The position numbers were made by a program, and so were the translations under genes. Positions 16,805-33,495 of a stretch of 64,000 nucleotides of DNA are shown here, piece by piece; positions within the stretch are counted from its first letter, which is position 1; every line of letters begins with the position of its first letter. Under the pieces are notes generated by a model. That model was not told where the DNA came from. It was given only the letters and a program-made list of their open reading frames with translations, and searched no databases. This DNA is from Streptomyces sp. NBC_01268 (GTDB lineage: Bacteria > Actinomycetota > Actinomycetes > Streptomycetales > Streptomycetaceae), in assembly GCF_036240795.1 (NCBI RefSeq), contig NZ_CP108454.1:3224001-3288000 (forward strand), read 5' to 3'.

Positions 16805-18100
16805 ATGGCCCTCACCGGACGAACCGCGCTGCTCGCCGCCCTCGGATCGCTCCCCGTCGGCATCCTCGCCCCCAGTTGGACGGGGATGCTCGCGGTGAAC
16901 GCGCCCCTCTCGCTGGCAATTCTGTGCGACTACGCGCTTGCCGCGCCAGTGAGAACGCTCCAGTTCACCCGAAGTGGTGATACAAGCGTTCGACTGGGTG
17001 ACGGCGCGGACGTCCAGCTCACGGTCACCAACCGGTCCCGCCGCCGCCTGCGCGCCCGGCTCCGCGACGCCTGGCCCCCGAGCAGCACGCAGACCCCCGC
17101 GCGCCAGAAGCTGACGGTCCCGGCCGGCGAGCGACGCCGCTTCGCCACGACCCTGCGCCCCAGCCGCCGCGGCGACCACCGCGCCGAGCGCGTCACCGTC
17201 CGCTCGTACGGCCCGCTCGGCCTCGCCGCCCGCCAGGGCAACCACGAGGTGCCGTGGACGGTCCGGGTCCTGCCGCCGTTCGCCAGCCGCAAGCACCTGC
17301 CGTCACGTCTGGCCCGGCTGCGTGAACTGGACGGCCGGACCAGTGTCCTGACGCGCGGTGAGGGCACGGAGTTCGACAGCCTCCGCGAGTACGTCCCCGG
17401 GGACGACACCCGCTCGATCGACTGGCGGGCCACCGCCCGCCGGACCACCGTCGCCGTCCGCACCTGGCGGCCCGAGCGGGACCGGCACATCCTCATCGTC
17501 CTCGACACCGGCCGCACCTCGGCCGGCCGCGTCGGCGACGTCCCCCGCCTCGACGCCTCGATGGACGCCGCGCTCCTTCTGACCGCCCTGGCCGCGCGCG
17601 CCGGCGACCGCGTGGACCTCCTGGCCTACGACCGGCGCCTCCGCGCCCAGGTCCAGGGCCGTTCCGCGAGCGACGTGCTGCCCGCCGTGGTCGACGCTCT
17701 GGCACCGCTCGAAGCGGAGCTGGTCGAGACCGACGCCCGCGGCCTGGCGGCCACCGCGCTCGCGCGCGCTCCCCGCCGCTCCCTGATCGTCCTGCTCACG
17801 GGTCTGGAGGCGGCTCCGGTCGAGGAGGGCCTCCTCCCCGTCCTGCCGCAGCTCACCCAGCGCCACACGGTGCTGGTGGCCTCCGTCGCCGATCCGCACA
17901 TCGCCCGCATGGCCGGCGCCCGCGGCACGCTCGACGGCGTCTACGAGGCCGCGGCCGCCACGCAGGCCCAGGCTCAGCGTCTCCGCACCGCGGAACAGCT
18001 CCAGCGTCACGGAGTCACCGTCGTGGACGCGACGCCGGACGACCTGGCCCCCGCCCTCGCGGACGCCTACCTGGCCCTGAAGGCCGCCGGCCGACTCTGA
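16805..18100 (+). CDS. DUF58 (von Willebrand A-like) membrane protein
   Basis: A 431-residue protein with two hydrophobic N-terminal segments (about 5-45), a beta-rich region, then the DUF58 signature TEFDSLREYVPGDDTRSIDW followed by the von Willebrand A-like fold (HILIVLDTGRTSAG and LLLTALAARAGDRVDLLAYD). It is the last gene of the membrane protein-DUF4129-DUF4350-MoxR-DUF58 block and probably binds the MoxR ATPase. A strong hairpin terminator begins immediately at the stop codon. The module's role is unknown; an envelope function is inferred from the membrane proteins. Confidence 0.9.
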   Translation: MALTGRTALLAALGSLPVGILAPSWTGMLAVNAPLSLAILCDYALAAPVRTLQFTRSGDTSVRLGDGADVQLTVTNRSRRRLRARLRDAWPPSSTQTPARQKLTVPAGERRRFATTLRPSRRGDHRAERVTVRSYGPLGLAARQGNHEVPWTVRVLPPFASRKHLPSRLARLRELDGRTSVLTRGEGTEFDSLREYVPGDDTRSIDWRATARRTTVAVRTWRPERDRHILIVLDTGRTSAGRVGDVPRLDASMDAALLLTALAARAGDRVDLLAYDRRLRAQVQGRSASDVLPAVVDALAPLEAELVETDARGLAATALARAPRRSLIVLLTGLEAAPVEEGLLPVLPQLTQRHTVLVASVADPHIARMAGARGTLDGVYEAAAATQAQAQRLRTAEQLQRHGVTVVDATPDDLAPALADAYLALKAAGRL

Positions 18101-18160
18101 CACATACCTCTGTGGGGCTCCGGGCTCCCCGTAGGGAGCCGAGCCCCGCAGGGGTATGTG
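18101..18160 (+). terminator. Long hairpin terminator of the MoxR/DUF58 operon
   Basis: The segment folds into one extended imperfect stem. CACATACC (18101-18108) pairs with 18153-18160, an inner GC-rich stem pairs 18111-18120 with 18141-18150, and the tip pairs GGCTCCC with GGGAGCC around a CGTA loop. It lies directly after the DUF58 stop and before the convergent rRNA operon terminator. Confidence 0.85.
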
Positions 18161-18193
18161 AACAGGGGTCGCCGAACTGGCCGTAAACGCAGA

Positions 18194-18225
18194 AAAGCCC
18201 CGCACCATGAATGGTGCGGGGCTTT
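18194..18225 (-). terminator. rRNA operon terminator
   Basis: A perfect 15-bp inverted repeat (AAAGCCCCGCACCAT at 18194-18208 with 18211-18225), with A/T runs at the base. It sits a few bases beyond the 3' end of the 5S rRNA and can stop transcription from both sides. Confidence 0.9.
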
Positions 18226-18239
18226 CCCACAATGATTGT

Positions 18240-18356
18240 TCGGCGGCGTCCTACTCTCCCACAGGGTCCCCCCTGCAGTACCATCGGCGCTGAAAGGCTT
18301 AGCTTCCGGGTTCGGAATGTAACCGGGCGTTTCCCTAACGCTATGACCACCGAAAC
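18240..18356 (-). rRNA. rrf: 5S ribosomal RNA
   Basis: Read on the minus strand, the roughly 117-nt segment begins GTTTCGGTGGTCATAGCG, contains the conserved CCGAACCCGGAAGCTAAG block, and ends in GACGCCGCCGAAC, which pairs with the 5' end. It lies 3' of the 23S gene in the usual order and is followed by the operon terminator. Ends are accurate to a few bases. Confidence 0.95.
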
Positions 18357-18436
18357 ACTATGAAGTTGAACTCAAGCCGCACCCCTCAGGGGGCGAGTTC
18401 GTTACTTCAGAACTAACACAGTGGACGCGAGCAACT

Positions 18437-21557
<3,121 letters not shown>

Positions 21558-21835
21558 AGATGCTCGCGTCCACTGTGTAGTTCTCAAGCAACGACCAGCC
21601 ACCCATCACCCCACCATCTACACGGTGAGTTCACTGGGGCCGGCATCGCGAAGGTTCGACCAACCGGCCGTACCCTCAGATACCCAACAACGTGCCAAGC
21701 GCGACCCTCTCGGTCCTTCCCGTGTTCCACGCCGAAGCAGTACTAACAGGAGACTCTGAAGAATCGCGCCAACTAATCAACGTTCCACCCATGAGCTGAC
21801 CGTGCAGAACGTTTGCCTGCAATCGGTACTGTGCT

Positions 21836-23366
<1,531 letters not shown>

Positions 23367-23540
23367 ATGTTTGCCGGTAATCCGGCTCTACACTCGCGTT
23401 GAGCGGAACAGTCATGCCGGAATGTGGCCGACTGTTCACAGCGTCCTCGCTGTGTGCCACCCCGTGGGGTGGACTTTTTCAAAGGAACCTCGACCATCCG
23501 AAGATGGACGGGGTATCAACTAATCTGGCGTTGATTTTTG

Positions 23541-23569
23541 GCACGCTGTTGAGTTCTCAAGGTGCGGAC
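23541..23569 (-). promoter_or_regulatory. rRNA leader antitermination/processing element
   Basis: The minus strand reads CACCTTGAGAACTCAACAGC here, the element that recurs in actinobacterial rRNA leaders. A related TTGCTTGAGAACTAC copy occurs in the 16S-23S spacer (about 21575-21592). It is thought to act in antitermination or precursor processing. Confidence 0.6.
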
Positions 23570-23627
23570 GCTTCCTTTGTACTGACCCTCTCGGGCTTTC
23601 CTCCGGGCGCTTCCTTCGTTCTTGCGT

Positions 23628-23726
23628 TTCCGACTCTATCAGATCTTTCCGATCCGATTTCCTCGGTGCTTTCCGGTCCCGATTTGTTTTTCTCGGGGCC
23701 TTCCGGCGCATTCCGACTTTATCAGA
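23628..23726 (-). promoter_or_regulatory. Pair of near-identical rRNA promoter-like motifs
   Basis: Two copies of TCTGATARAGTCGGAA occur on the minus strand, at 23643-23628 and 23726-23711, 83 bp apart and upstream of the leader. Repeated -10-like boxes of this form are typical of multi-promoter Streptomyces rRNA operons. Individual start sites are not deducible from sequence alone. Confidence 0.5.
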
Positions 23727-23866
23727 TTCATTTCCGCCGACCTAATCGGTGGCTTCTTGATTCGGATAAGGAATCGGGGTGGCTCCACCATCGGAGAATT
23801 CCGACCGGAGCGAGAGAGAGTCTAACGCGTCAACCCCGAGCTTGTCCAGCTCCAGGCAACCGTTTG

Positions 23867-23895
23867 AATCTACCTCCCCACGCCACCCGTGTCAA
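23867..23895 (-). promoter_or_regulatory. Near-consensus rRNA operon promoter
   Basis: On the minus strand a perfect TTGACA (23895-23890) is followed after exactly 17 bases by TAGATT (23872-23867), a good TANNNT -10 box. This is the strongest vegetative-sigma promoter seen in the window. It would start transcription near 23860, about 500 bases before the 16S gene. Confidence 0.8.
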
Positions 23896-23965
23896 CGGGT
23901 TTTGCGGGCGAAGAGGAGACTAGCAGGTCAGCGGGGTGCTCCGCACATCGACGGCGACGGGTGCG

Positions 23966-24973
23966 TCAGGCCGCCGTCGGCAGTTCCGCGCTTCGGTCGG
24001 CCTCCTCGACATCGCCCGTGTCACCGGCTCGGGCGGCCCGTCCGCCGAGTACATAGACGTACGCGAGAAATGCCAGCTCAGCGGCGATACCGATGGCGAT
24101 GCGGGCCCAGGTCGGCAGACCGGACGGAGTCACGAAGCCCTCGATCAGGCCCGAGACGAAAAGGACCAGGGCGAGGCCGATGGCCATGCCGATCGCCGCA
24201 CGGCCCTGCTGGGCGAGGGCCGCTCGCCGCGTGGTGGGGCCCGGGTCGATCACGGTCCAGCCGAGGCGGAGGCCCGTACCGGCGGCGACGAAGACGGCGG
24301 TCAGTTCCAGGAGGCCGTGCGGCAGGACCAGGCCGAGGAACACGTCGAGGCGGCCCGCACCGGCCATCAGGCCTATGCCGACGCCGAGGTTCAGCATGTT
24401 GAGGAAGAGGATGCCGAGCACCGGGATGCCGAGGAACGCGCCGAGGACCAGGCAGGTGGCGGCGGCCTGGGCGTTGTTCGTCCAGACCTGGGCCGCGAAG
24501 GACGCCGCCGGGTGGCTGGAGTAGTAGGTCTCGTACTGGCCGCCGGGGCGGGTCATCTCGCGCAGCTCGGCCGGTGCGCCGATCGCGGCCTGTACCTCGG
24601 GGTGCGTACCGATCCACCAGCCGATCAGGGCCGCGAGCAGGGTCGAGACGAGGGCCGTGGGCACCCACCAGTGGCGGGAACGGTAGACCGCGGCAGGGAA
24701 GCCCGTCGTCAGGAAGGTGACCGCGTCGCGCCAGGAGGCGCGGCGGGTGCCGGTGACGGTGGCGCGGGCGCGGGCCACGAGCTGGGTGAGGCGGGCCGTG
24801 AGCAGCGGGTCGGGGGCGCTGGTCTGGATGAGCGAGAGGTGGGTGGCCGTGCGCTGGTAGAGGGCGACGAGTTCGTCGGCCTCGGCGCCGCCGAGACGGC
24901 GACCCCGGCGCAGGAGGTGATCGAGGCGGTCCCACTCGGCTCGGTGTGCGGTGACGAAGACGTCGAGGTCCAT
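23966..24973 (-). CDS. Stage II sporulation protein M (SpoIIM)-like membrane protein
   Basis: A 335-residue protein with a soluble N-terminal helical region (about 1-95, MDLDVFVTAHRAEWDRLDHL) and then five or six hydrophobic segments containing the SpoIIM/DUF95 pattern (NNAQAAATCLVLGAFLGIP and FLGLVLPHGLLELTAVFVAAG). In Bacillus SpoIIM is part of the engulfment machinery; in Streptomyces, which does not make endospores, the relative is usually found beside an RDD protein, as here. It is divergent from the RDD gene with about 120 bases between, so the two may share a regulatory region. Confidence 0.88.
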   Translation of the reverse strand: MDLDVFVTAHRAEWDRLDHLLRRGRRLGGAEADELVALYQRTATHLSLIQTSAPDPLLTARLTQLVARARATVTGTRRASWRDAVTFLTTGFPAAVYRSRHWWVPTALVSTLLAALIGWWIGTHPEVQAAIGAPAELREMTRPGGQYETYYSSHPAASFAAQVWTNNAQAAATCLVLGAFLGIPVLGILFLNMLNLGVGIGLMAGAGRLDVFLGLVLPHGLLELTAVFVAAGTGLRLGWTVIDPGPTTRRAALAQQGRAAIGMAIGLALVLFVSGLIEGFVTPSGLPTWARIAIGIAAELAFLAYVYVLGGRAARAGDTGDVEEADRSAELPTAA

Positions 24974-25092
24974 GATCGGCTGCTGCTCCAGGCACTGGGT
25001 GCGTACGGTCCGTACTACTGCGGCGCGCTGCGGATCAGCTTGGCAGACTGGCGTTCGGACGGGGTTCGGCAGGTCGACGAAGGGTGGGCGGC

Positions 25093-26085
25093 GTGAGCGG
25101 GGTGGTGACGGGGGATGCCGTCGTACTGGGGTTGCAGCCGGCGCGGTTGCCGAGCCGGGCGCTGGCCCTGCTCATCGATCTCGTCGTGATCTGGTTCGCG
25201 TATCTGCTGATCAGCCTCGGTCTCGCGCTGGCGACGGCGTCGCTGGACGAGGCCGCCGCGATGGCGATATCGATCGTGTCCTTCCTGCTGGTCCTCGTCG
25301 GGGCGCCGATCGCCGTGGAGACGATGTCGCACGGGCGGTCGCTGGGGAAGCTGGCCTGCGGGCTGCGGGTGGTGCGGGACGACGGCGGGCCGATCCGGTT
25401 CCGGCACGCGTTGATGCGCGGGGCGATGGGGGTCGTGGAGATCCTGATGACCTTCGGGATCGTCGCGTGCATCGCCTCGCTGGTGTCCGAGCGCGGGCGG
25501 CGGATCGGCGACGTCTTCGCAGGGACGCTGGTGGTCCGGGAGCGGGTCGCGTCCGCGCCGAACACCGCGGTGCCGCCGCCCCCGCCGTGGCTCGTCGGCC
25601 GGTTCACCGGGCTCGACCTGTCCGCCGTGCCGGACGCGCTGTGGCTGGAGATACGTCAGTACCTGACGCGGATGATGCAGTTGGATCCCGCGATCGGGCG
25701 GCAGCTCGCGGAGCGGCTCGCCGACGAGCTGGTGGCGCGGACCGGGACGCCTCCGCCGCCGGGGGTGCCGGCGGCCGCGTTCCTGGCCGGTGTCGTCGCG
25801 GAGCGGCAGGCCCGGGACGCCCGGCGGGCGTTCGCGCCGACACAGGGGCCGGGGTACGGCACGGGGTACGGCCGGATGCCCGGCGCGGCGCCGGGGGCGT
25901 ACCCGGCAGCGTCGGCTCCGGCATCGGCATCGGCATCGGCATCGGCATCGGTCCAAGCCCAGGCCACGGCAGCTGGATCTGCTCCTGCTCCGGCTCCCCT
26001 GCCCGTCCCGCCTGAGCCCGCTCCGTCCGCGCCCGCCTCCGCCCCTCCCGGCCCGCCCGCCACCGGGTTCGCGCCTCCGGCCTGA
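25093..26085 (+). CDS. RDD family membrane protein
   Basis: A 330-residue protein. The RDD domain (about residues 10-150) has the expected order: LPSRALALLIDLVVIWF with the first transmembrane helix and Asp, further helices, and GRSLGKLACGLRVVRDDG plus RRIGDVFAGTLVVRE. The tail (about 260-330) is low-complexity Ala/Ser/Pro, encoded in part by a hexanucleotide repeat. The GTG at 25093 was chosen because AAGGG lies eight bases upstream; a GTG at 25084 would add three residues. Divergent to the SpoIIM-like gene. RDD proteins are poorly understood; some are transporters. Confidence 0.85.
   Translation: MSGVVTGDAVVLGLQPARLPSRALALLIDLVVIWFAYLLISLGLALATASLDEAAAMAISIVSFLLVLVGAPIAVETMSHGRSLGKLACGLRVVRDDGGPIRFRHALMRGAMGVVEILMTFGIVACIASLVSERGRRIGDVFAGTLVVRERVASAPNTAVPPPPPWLVGRFTGLDLSAVPDALWLEIRQYLTRMMQLDPAIGRQLAERLADELVARTGTPPPPGVPAAAFLAGVVAERQARDARRAFAPTQGPGYGTGYGRMPGAAPGAYPAASAPASASASASASVQAQATAAGSAPAPAPLPVPPEPAPSAPASAPPGPPATGFAPPA
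25920..25956 (+). repeat. Six tandem GCATCG hexamers inside the RDD gene
   Basis: Six exact copies of a 6-bp unit encode an alternating Ala-Ser run in the cytoplasmic tail. Because the unit is two codons, copy number can change without breaking the frame. Confidence 0.9.
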
Positions 26086-26119
26086 GGTCGGAAGGCCGTC
26101 GAGGCCGGGGCGGGATCCG

Positions 26120-26731
26120 TCAGAAGACCGACGGTGGGGTGTCCAGGTCCTCGAGCTCGATGCCGGGGGCCGAGAGGACCACGTCGCCGGCCAGGTGGAC
26201 GGTGTGCCGCTCCCCCGTGTCGAGGGTGCTGACCTGGTACTCGTCCACGGTCAGGGGGCCGTTGTCAGTGGCGTGCGCTTCACTCTTCAGCAGGGCCCAG
26301 GACTGGTCGACCGTCAGGGGGGCGAGCACGGGATCCGTGAAGGCGACGAGCCGGACGCGGGTCTCGGGGGAATCGGGGGTGAGCCGCAGGAGCCGGGAGA
26401 TCGCGACGAGGAACGCCGGGGACGTGCCGGTGAAGGCGTGGGCGCGCACATTGCCTTCGGTGGCGTGGGTTCCGGTGGGGTCGGTGCGGACCCAGGTGAC
26501 GCCGTCGATGGCGGCACCGCGTACCTGCCAGTCCGCGGAGTGGAGTTCGAGCCGGATGGGGCGGCCCAGTTCGTCGATGGCCAGGTCGACGGAGCCGGCG
26601 GGGTCGCCGGAGGGGGTGGTGGTCCGTGAGACGTAGCGCCAGCCGGACGGGCCGGGCGCGCAGCTGAAGTGCTCTTCACCGAGGGGGGTGTGATCGTGCG
26701 GGTCATGGAGCGAATAACGGCCGCGGGGCAT
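26120..26731 (-). CDS. Conserved hypothetical protein
   Basis: A 203-residue soluble protein with no signal peptide or membrane segment. It starts MPRGRYSLHDPHDHTPLGEEHF and continues in alternating hydrophobic/polar stretches that suggest a beta-barrel-like fold (GWRYVSRTTTP, GRPIRLELHSADWQVRG, TWVRTD, RHTVHLAGDVVLSAPGIELE). Acidic residues cluster at the end. I do not recognise the family. It is coded on the same strand as sahH but lies downstream of the sahH terminator, so it is probably transcribed separately. Coding bias is normal for this genome, which supports it as a real gene. Confidence 0.7.
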   Translation of the reverse strand: MPRGRYSLHDPHDHTPLGEEHFSCAPGPSGWRYVSRTTTPSGDPAGSVDLAIDELGRPIRLELHSADWQVRGAAIDGVTWVRTDPTGTHATEGNVRAHAFTGTSPAFLVAISRLLRLTPDSPETRVRLVAFTDPVLAPLTVDQSWALLKSEAHATDNGPLTVDEYQVSTLDTGERHTVHLAGDVVLSAPGIELEDLDTPPSVF

Positions 26732-26775
26732 GGGTCCTCGGAGTGCTTCCTGGAGCTGTGAGCCGGTTGGAGACG

Positions 26776-26812
26776 AGGCAGGCCCCCGACACGGGGGTGC
26801 GGGGGCCTGCCT
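26776..26812 (-). terminator. sahH terminator
   Basis: A perfect 13-bp stem (AGGCAGGCCCCCG at 26776-26788 with 26800-26812) with an 11-base loop, about 60 bases past the sahH stop. Confidence 0.85.
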
Positions 26813-26873
26813 GCTGTTCTACGGGTGTGCCGGGCACCCGGGCGTCAGTGCACGGACGCCCGGTGCCGGTTCA

Positions 26874-28495
<1,622 letters not shown>

Positions 28496-28721
28496 AGCAG
28501 CGACGTCTGGCTGGTCACGAATCTACACCGATCGGCGCAGCGACCCACAGTCCACCCCGGTCCGGGATTCGGCTGGATCCAGCCTCGACAAAGGGTCCAG
28601 AGACCTGCCCATTCAGGGCCTTATGGACTTTTGACACCCCTGCGGGGCGGGAGACGATGCTCGGGAATCCGGAGCGACGACGTCCGGACGGGCAAGAGGA
28701 GACGCGCGTGAGGAAGAGCTC

Positions 28722-30923
<2,202 letters not shown>

Positions 30924-30956
30924 CCCGGCCACCCGGCATTTCCGCCATCCCGGTGG

Positions 30957-31080
30957 CCACAGCCCCCGCAGTCCGCGGGCCCGGCCGCCACAGCCCCCGC
31001 AGTCCGCGGGCCCGGCCGCCGCAGCGCCGGCAGCCCGCTCGCCCGCCCGCCACAGGCCGGGCATCCCGCGGGCCCCGCAC
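30957..31080. repeat. 31-bp tandem repeat, four units
   Basis: Units at 30957-30987 and 30988-31018 are identical; those at 31019-31049 and 31050-31080 are degenerate. All start with CCRCAG. They fill the gap between the PTS stop and the following terminator and encode nothing. Confidence 0.85.
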
Positions 31081-31085
31081 GTGGG

Positions 31086-31119
31086 GAGGCCCCGGACCTG
31101 TCGTCAGGTCCGGGGCCTC
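31086..31119. terminator. Bidirectional terminator between PTS and cation efflux genes
   Basis: A perfect 14-bp stem (GAGGCCCCGGACCT at 31086-31099 with 31106-31119) and a 6-base loop, centred between two convergent genes. Confidence 0.9.
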
Positions 31120-31147
31120 TCCATGTGGCGTTCGTACGGCGGGGCCG

Positions 31148-32083
31148 TCAGGCGTCCTTGGGCGTGGCCGCCTTCTCGCTGTAGATGTCCGGCTCCAGGT
31201 AGATGACCCGGGCGATCGGGACGGCCTCGCGGATGCGCGCCTCGGCCGCGTTGATCGCGTCGGCGACCTTGGTGGCGCTGTCGCCGCCCTCGACGCCGAT
31301 CTTGGCCGCGACGAGCAGCTCCTCGGGGCCGAGGTGGAGCGTGCGCATGTGGATGAGGCGGGTGACGGTGTCGCCGTCGACGACCGCCGCCTCGATCCGC
31401 TGCACGTCCTCGATGCCGGCGGACTCGCCGAGCAGCAGCGACTTGGTCTCGCCGGCGAGGACGATCGCGATGGCGACGAGCAGCACGCCGATGCACACGG
31501 TGCCGATGCCGTCCCAGACGCCGTTGCCGGTCAGCAGGGCCAGGCCGACGCCGCCGAGGGCGAGGACGAGACCGACGAGGGCGCCGAGGTCCTCCAGGAG
31601 GACGACGGGCAGCTCGGGGGCCTTCGCCCGGCGCACGAAGTCCTTCCACGACAGGTTGCCGCGGAGCTGGTTCGACTCCTTGATCGCGGTCCGGAAGGAG
31701 AAGGACTCGGCGACGATCGCGAAGAGGAGGACGCCGACCGGCCAGTACCAGGCCTCGATCGCGTGCGGGTGCTTGATCTTCTCGTAGCCCTCGTAGATGG
31801 CGAACATGCCACCGACGGAGAAGAGCACGATGGAGACGAGGAAGGCGTAGATGTACCGCTCGCGGCCGTAGCCGAAGGGGTGCTGCGGGGTGGCCTGGCG
31901 CTGGGCGCGCTTGCCGCCGAGGAGGAGCAGGCCCTGGTTGCCGGAGTCGGCCAGGGAGTGGACGGCTTCGGCGAGCATCGAGGACGAACCACTGAAGAGG
32001 AACGCCACGAACTTGGCTACGGCGATCGCGAGGTTGGCGGCGAGCGCCGCCACGATCGCCTTGGTTCCGCCTGACGCGCTCAT
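31148..32083 (-). CDS. Cation diffusion facilitator family transporter
   Basis: A 311-residue membrane transporter with about six transmembrane helices. Conserved features include MLAEAVHSLADSGNQGLLLL, where His and Asp form the transport metal site, and HPFGYGRERYIYAF at the next loop, followed by a C-terminal cytoplasmic domain. The family exports divalent metals such as zinc in exchange for protons; the actual metal is not determinable here. It lies downstream of manA on the same strand with an 81-base gap, and may be cotranscribed with the mannose genes. Confidence 0.9.
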   Translation of the reverse strand: MSASGGTKAIVAALAANLAIAVAKFVAFLFSGSSSMLAEAVHSLADSGNQGLLLLGGKRAQRQATPQHPFGYGRERYIYAFLVSIVLFSVGGMFAIYEGYEKIKHPHAIEAWYWPVGVLLFAIVAESFSFRTAIKESNQLRGNLSWKDFVRRAKAPELPVVLLEDLGALVGLVLALGGVGLALLTGNGVWDGIGTVCIGVLLVAIAIVLAGETKSLLLGESAGIEDVQRIEAAVVDGDTVTRLIHMRTLHLGPEELLVAAKIGVEGGDSATKVADAINAAEARIREAVPIARVIYLEPDIYSEKAATPKDA

Positions 32084-32164
32084 GGGTGTACGTGTTCCCT
32101 TCGTCGGTGCTACGGCCTGCGGCCCTGCTGCCCTACTGCCGTCGTTCGGCCGGTCATTGTCGCA

Positions 32165-33316
32165 TCAGGCCACGACGGTGGCACGGAAGACCGTTCCCGT
32201 ACCGGACAGTTCGGTCGTTTCGCCCGCCGGCACGAACACGGACTCGCCGGGCGAGAGCGGCGTCCCGGCCACGACGGGGCGGCCCGCGGTGGCGAGCAGG
32301 ATCTGCGGGGTGGGGGCGGTGAGGCCGGTGGGGGCGGCGCCCTCGGGCCGTACGAAACGGGAGAGGCGGAACTCGTCGATGGGGGTGTCGTAGACCTCCT
32401 CCCCCGCCGGGGACGCCTCGGGGCGCAGGATGCCCGGGTCCATCGGCTCGAAGCGGACCACCCGAAGGAGTTCGGGGACGTCGACGTGCTTGGGGGTGAG
32501 GCCGCAGCGCAGCACGTTGTCGGAGTTGGCCATGATCTCGACGCCGAGCCCGTCGAGGTACGCGTGCGGCACTCCGGCGCCGAGGAACATCGCCTCGCCG
32601 GGCTGGAGGGTGACCGGGTTGAGCAGCATCGCCGCGATGACGCCGGGGTCGTTCGGGTAGTGGTGGGCGATCTGGGCGTACGGGGCGTGCGCGCCGCCCA
32701 GGCGCCCGGCGGCGGCGGCCGTCTCGGCGACCGTGTGCGCCATCTCCTCGCGGTCGGCGGTGAGGAGCGCCGTCAGGACCTCGCGCAGCGCGGCCTCCAC
32801 CGGGTGGGCGTGGAGGAGGTCGACGTACGGCTTGAGGGAGTCCACGCCGAGGGCGGCGATCGTGTCGGCGGCCTCGACGGGGTCGCGGAAGCCGCACAGG
32901 CCGTGGAACGGCGTGAGCGCGCAGATGAGTTCGGGCTTGTGGTTGGCGTCCTTGTAGTTGCGGTGCGGCGCGTCGAGCGGGATGCCCGCGGCCTCCTCGG
33001 CGGCGAAGCCCTCGCGCGCCTGGGCGAGGTCGGGGTGGACCTGGAGGGAGAGCGGGGCGCCCGCGGCGAGGATCTTGAACAGGAAGGGGAGACCGGGGCC
33101 GAACCTCTCGACGGCCGCCGGGCCGAGTTCGCGCACGGGGTCGGCGGCGATGACCTCGTTCAGGGGACCGCGGCCGGTGCGGGACGGGGCGCCGGGGTGG
33201 GCGCCCATCCACAGCTCGGCCTGGGGCTCGCCGGTGGGGGTGGTACCGAGCAGCTCCGGGATGGCCGTCGTGGAACCCCAGGCGTAGGGGCGGACGGTGT
33301 TGGCGAGGCGGTCCAT
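32165..33316 (-). CDS. manA: Mannose-6-phosphate isomerase, class I
   Basis: A 383-residue cupin-fold zinc enzyme interconverting fructose-6-phosphate and mannose-6-phosphate, the entry to GDP-mannose. Visible are LSLQVHPDLAQA, the metal-site segment YKDANHKPELICALTPFHGLCGFR, and the C-terminal substrate-site block GAGVPHAYLDGLGVEIMANSDNVLRCGLTPKH. Start MDRLANTVRPYAWGSTTAIP is the canonical N-terminus. Neighbours manB and the SIS protein belong to the same pathway cluster. Confidence 0.95.
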   Translation of the reverse strand: MDRLANTVRPYAWGSTTAIPELLGTTPTGEPQAELWMGAHPGAPSRTGRGPLNEVIAADPVRELGPAAVERFGPGLPFLFKILAAGAPLSLQVHPDLAQAREGFAAEEAAGIPLDAPHRNYKDANHKPELICALTPFHGLCGFRDPVEAADTIAALGVDSLKPYVDLLHAHPVEAALREVLTALLTADREEMAHTVAETAAAAGRLGGAHAPYAQIAHHYPNDPGVIAAMLLNPVTLQPGEAMFLGAGVPHAYLDGLGVEIMANSDNVLRCGLTPKHVDVPELLRVVRFEPMDPGILRPEASPAGEEVYDTPIDEFRLSRFVRPEGAAPTGLTAPTPQILLATAGRPVVAGTPLSPGESVFVPAGETTELSGTGTVFRATVVA

Positions 33317-33495
33317 GGGGCTTCCAGCCCTTTCCGTGCGGTGGGTGCGGGGATGGACGTGGGGGCCGTGGGGGCTGCTGGGGCTTCGAGGGCGTCACGG
33401 GGCCGCGGGCCGGCTCCTTGGGAGCCGGGTCCGCGGCGTGCGGCGTACGACGTGGGGCTGTGCGAGGGGTCGGGGCGTCATGGGGCCGGGGCGTT

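Noticed and set aside
30957..31080. CRISPR array
   Set aside because: The 31-bp units are directly adjacent with no spacers, so this is a plain tandem repeat.
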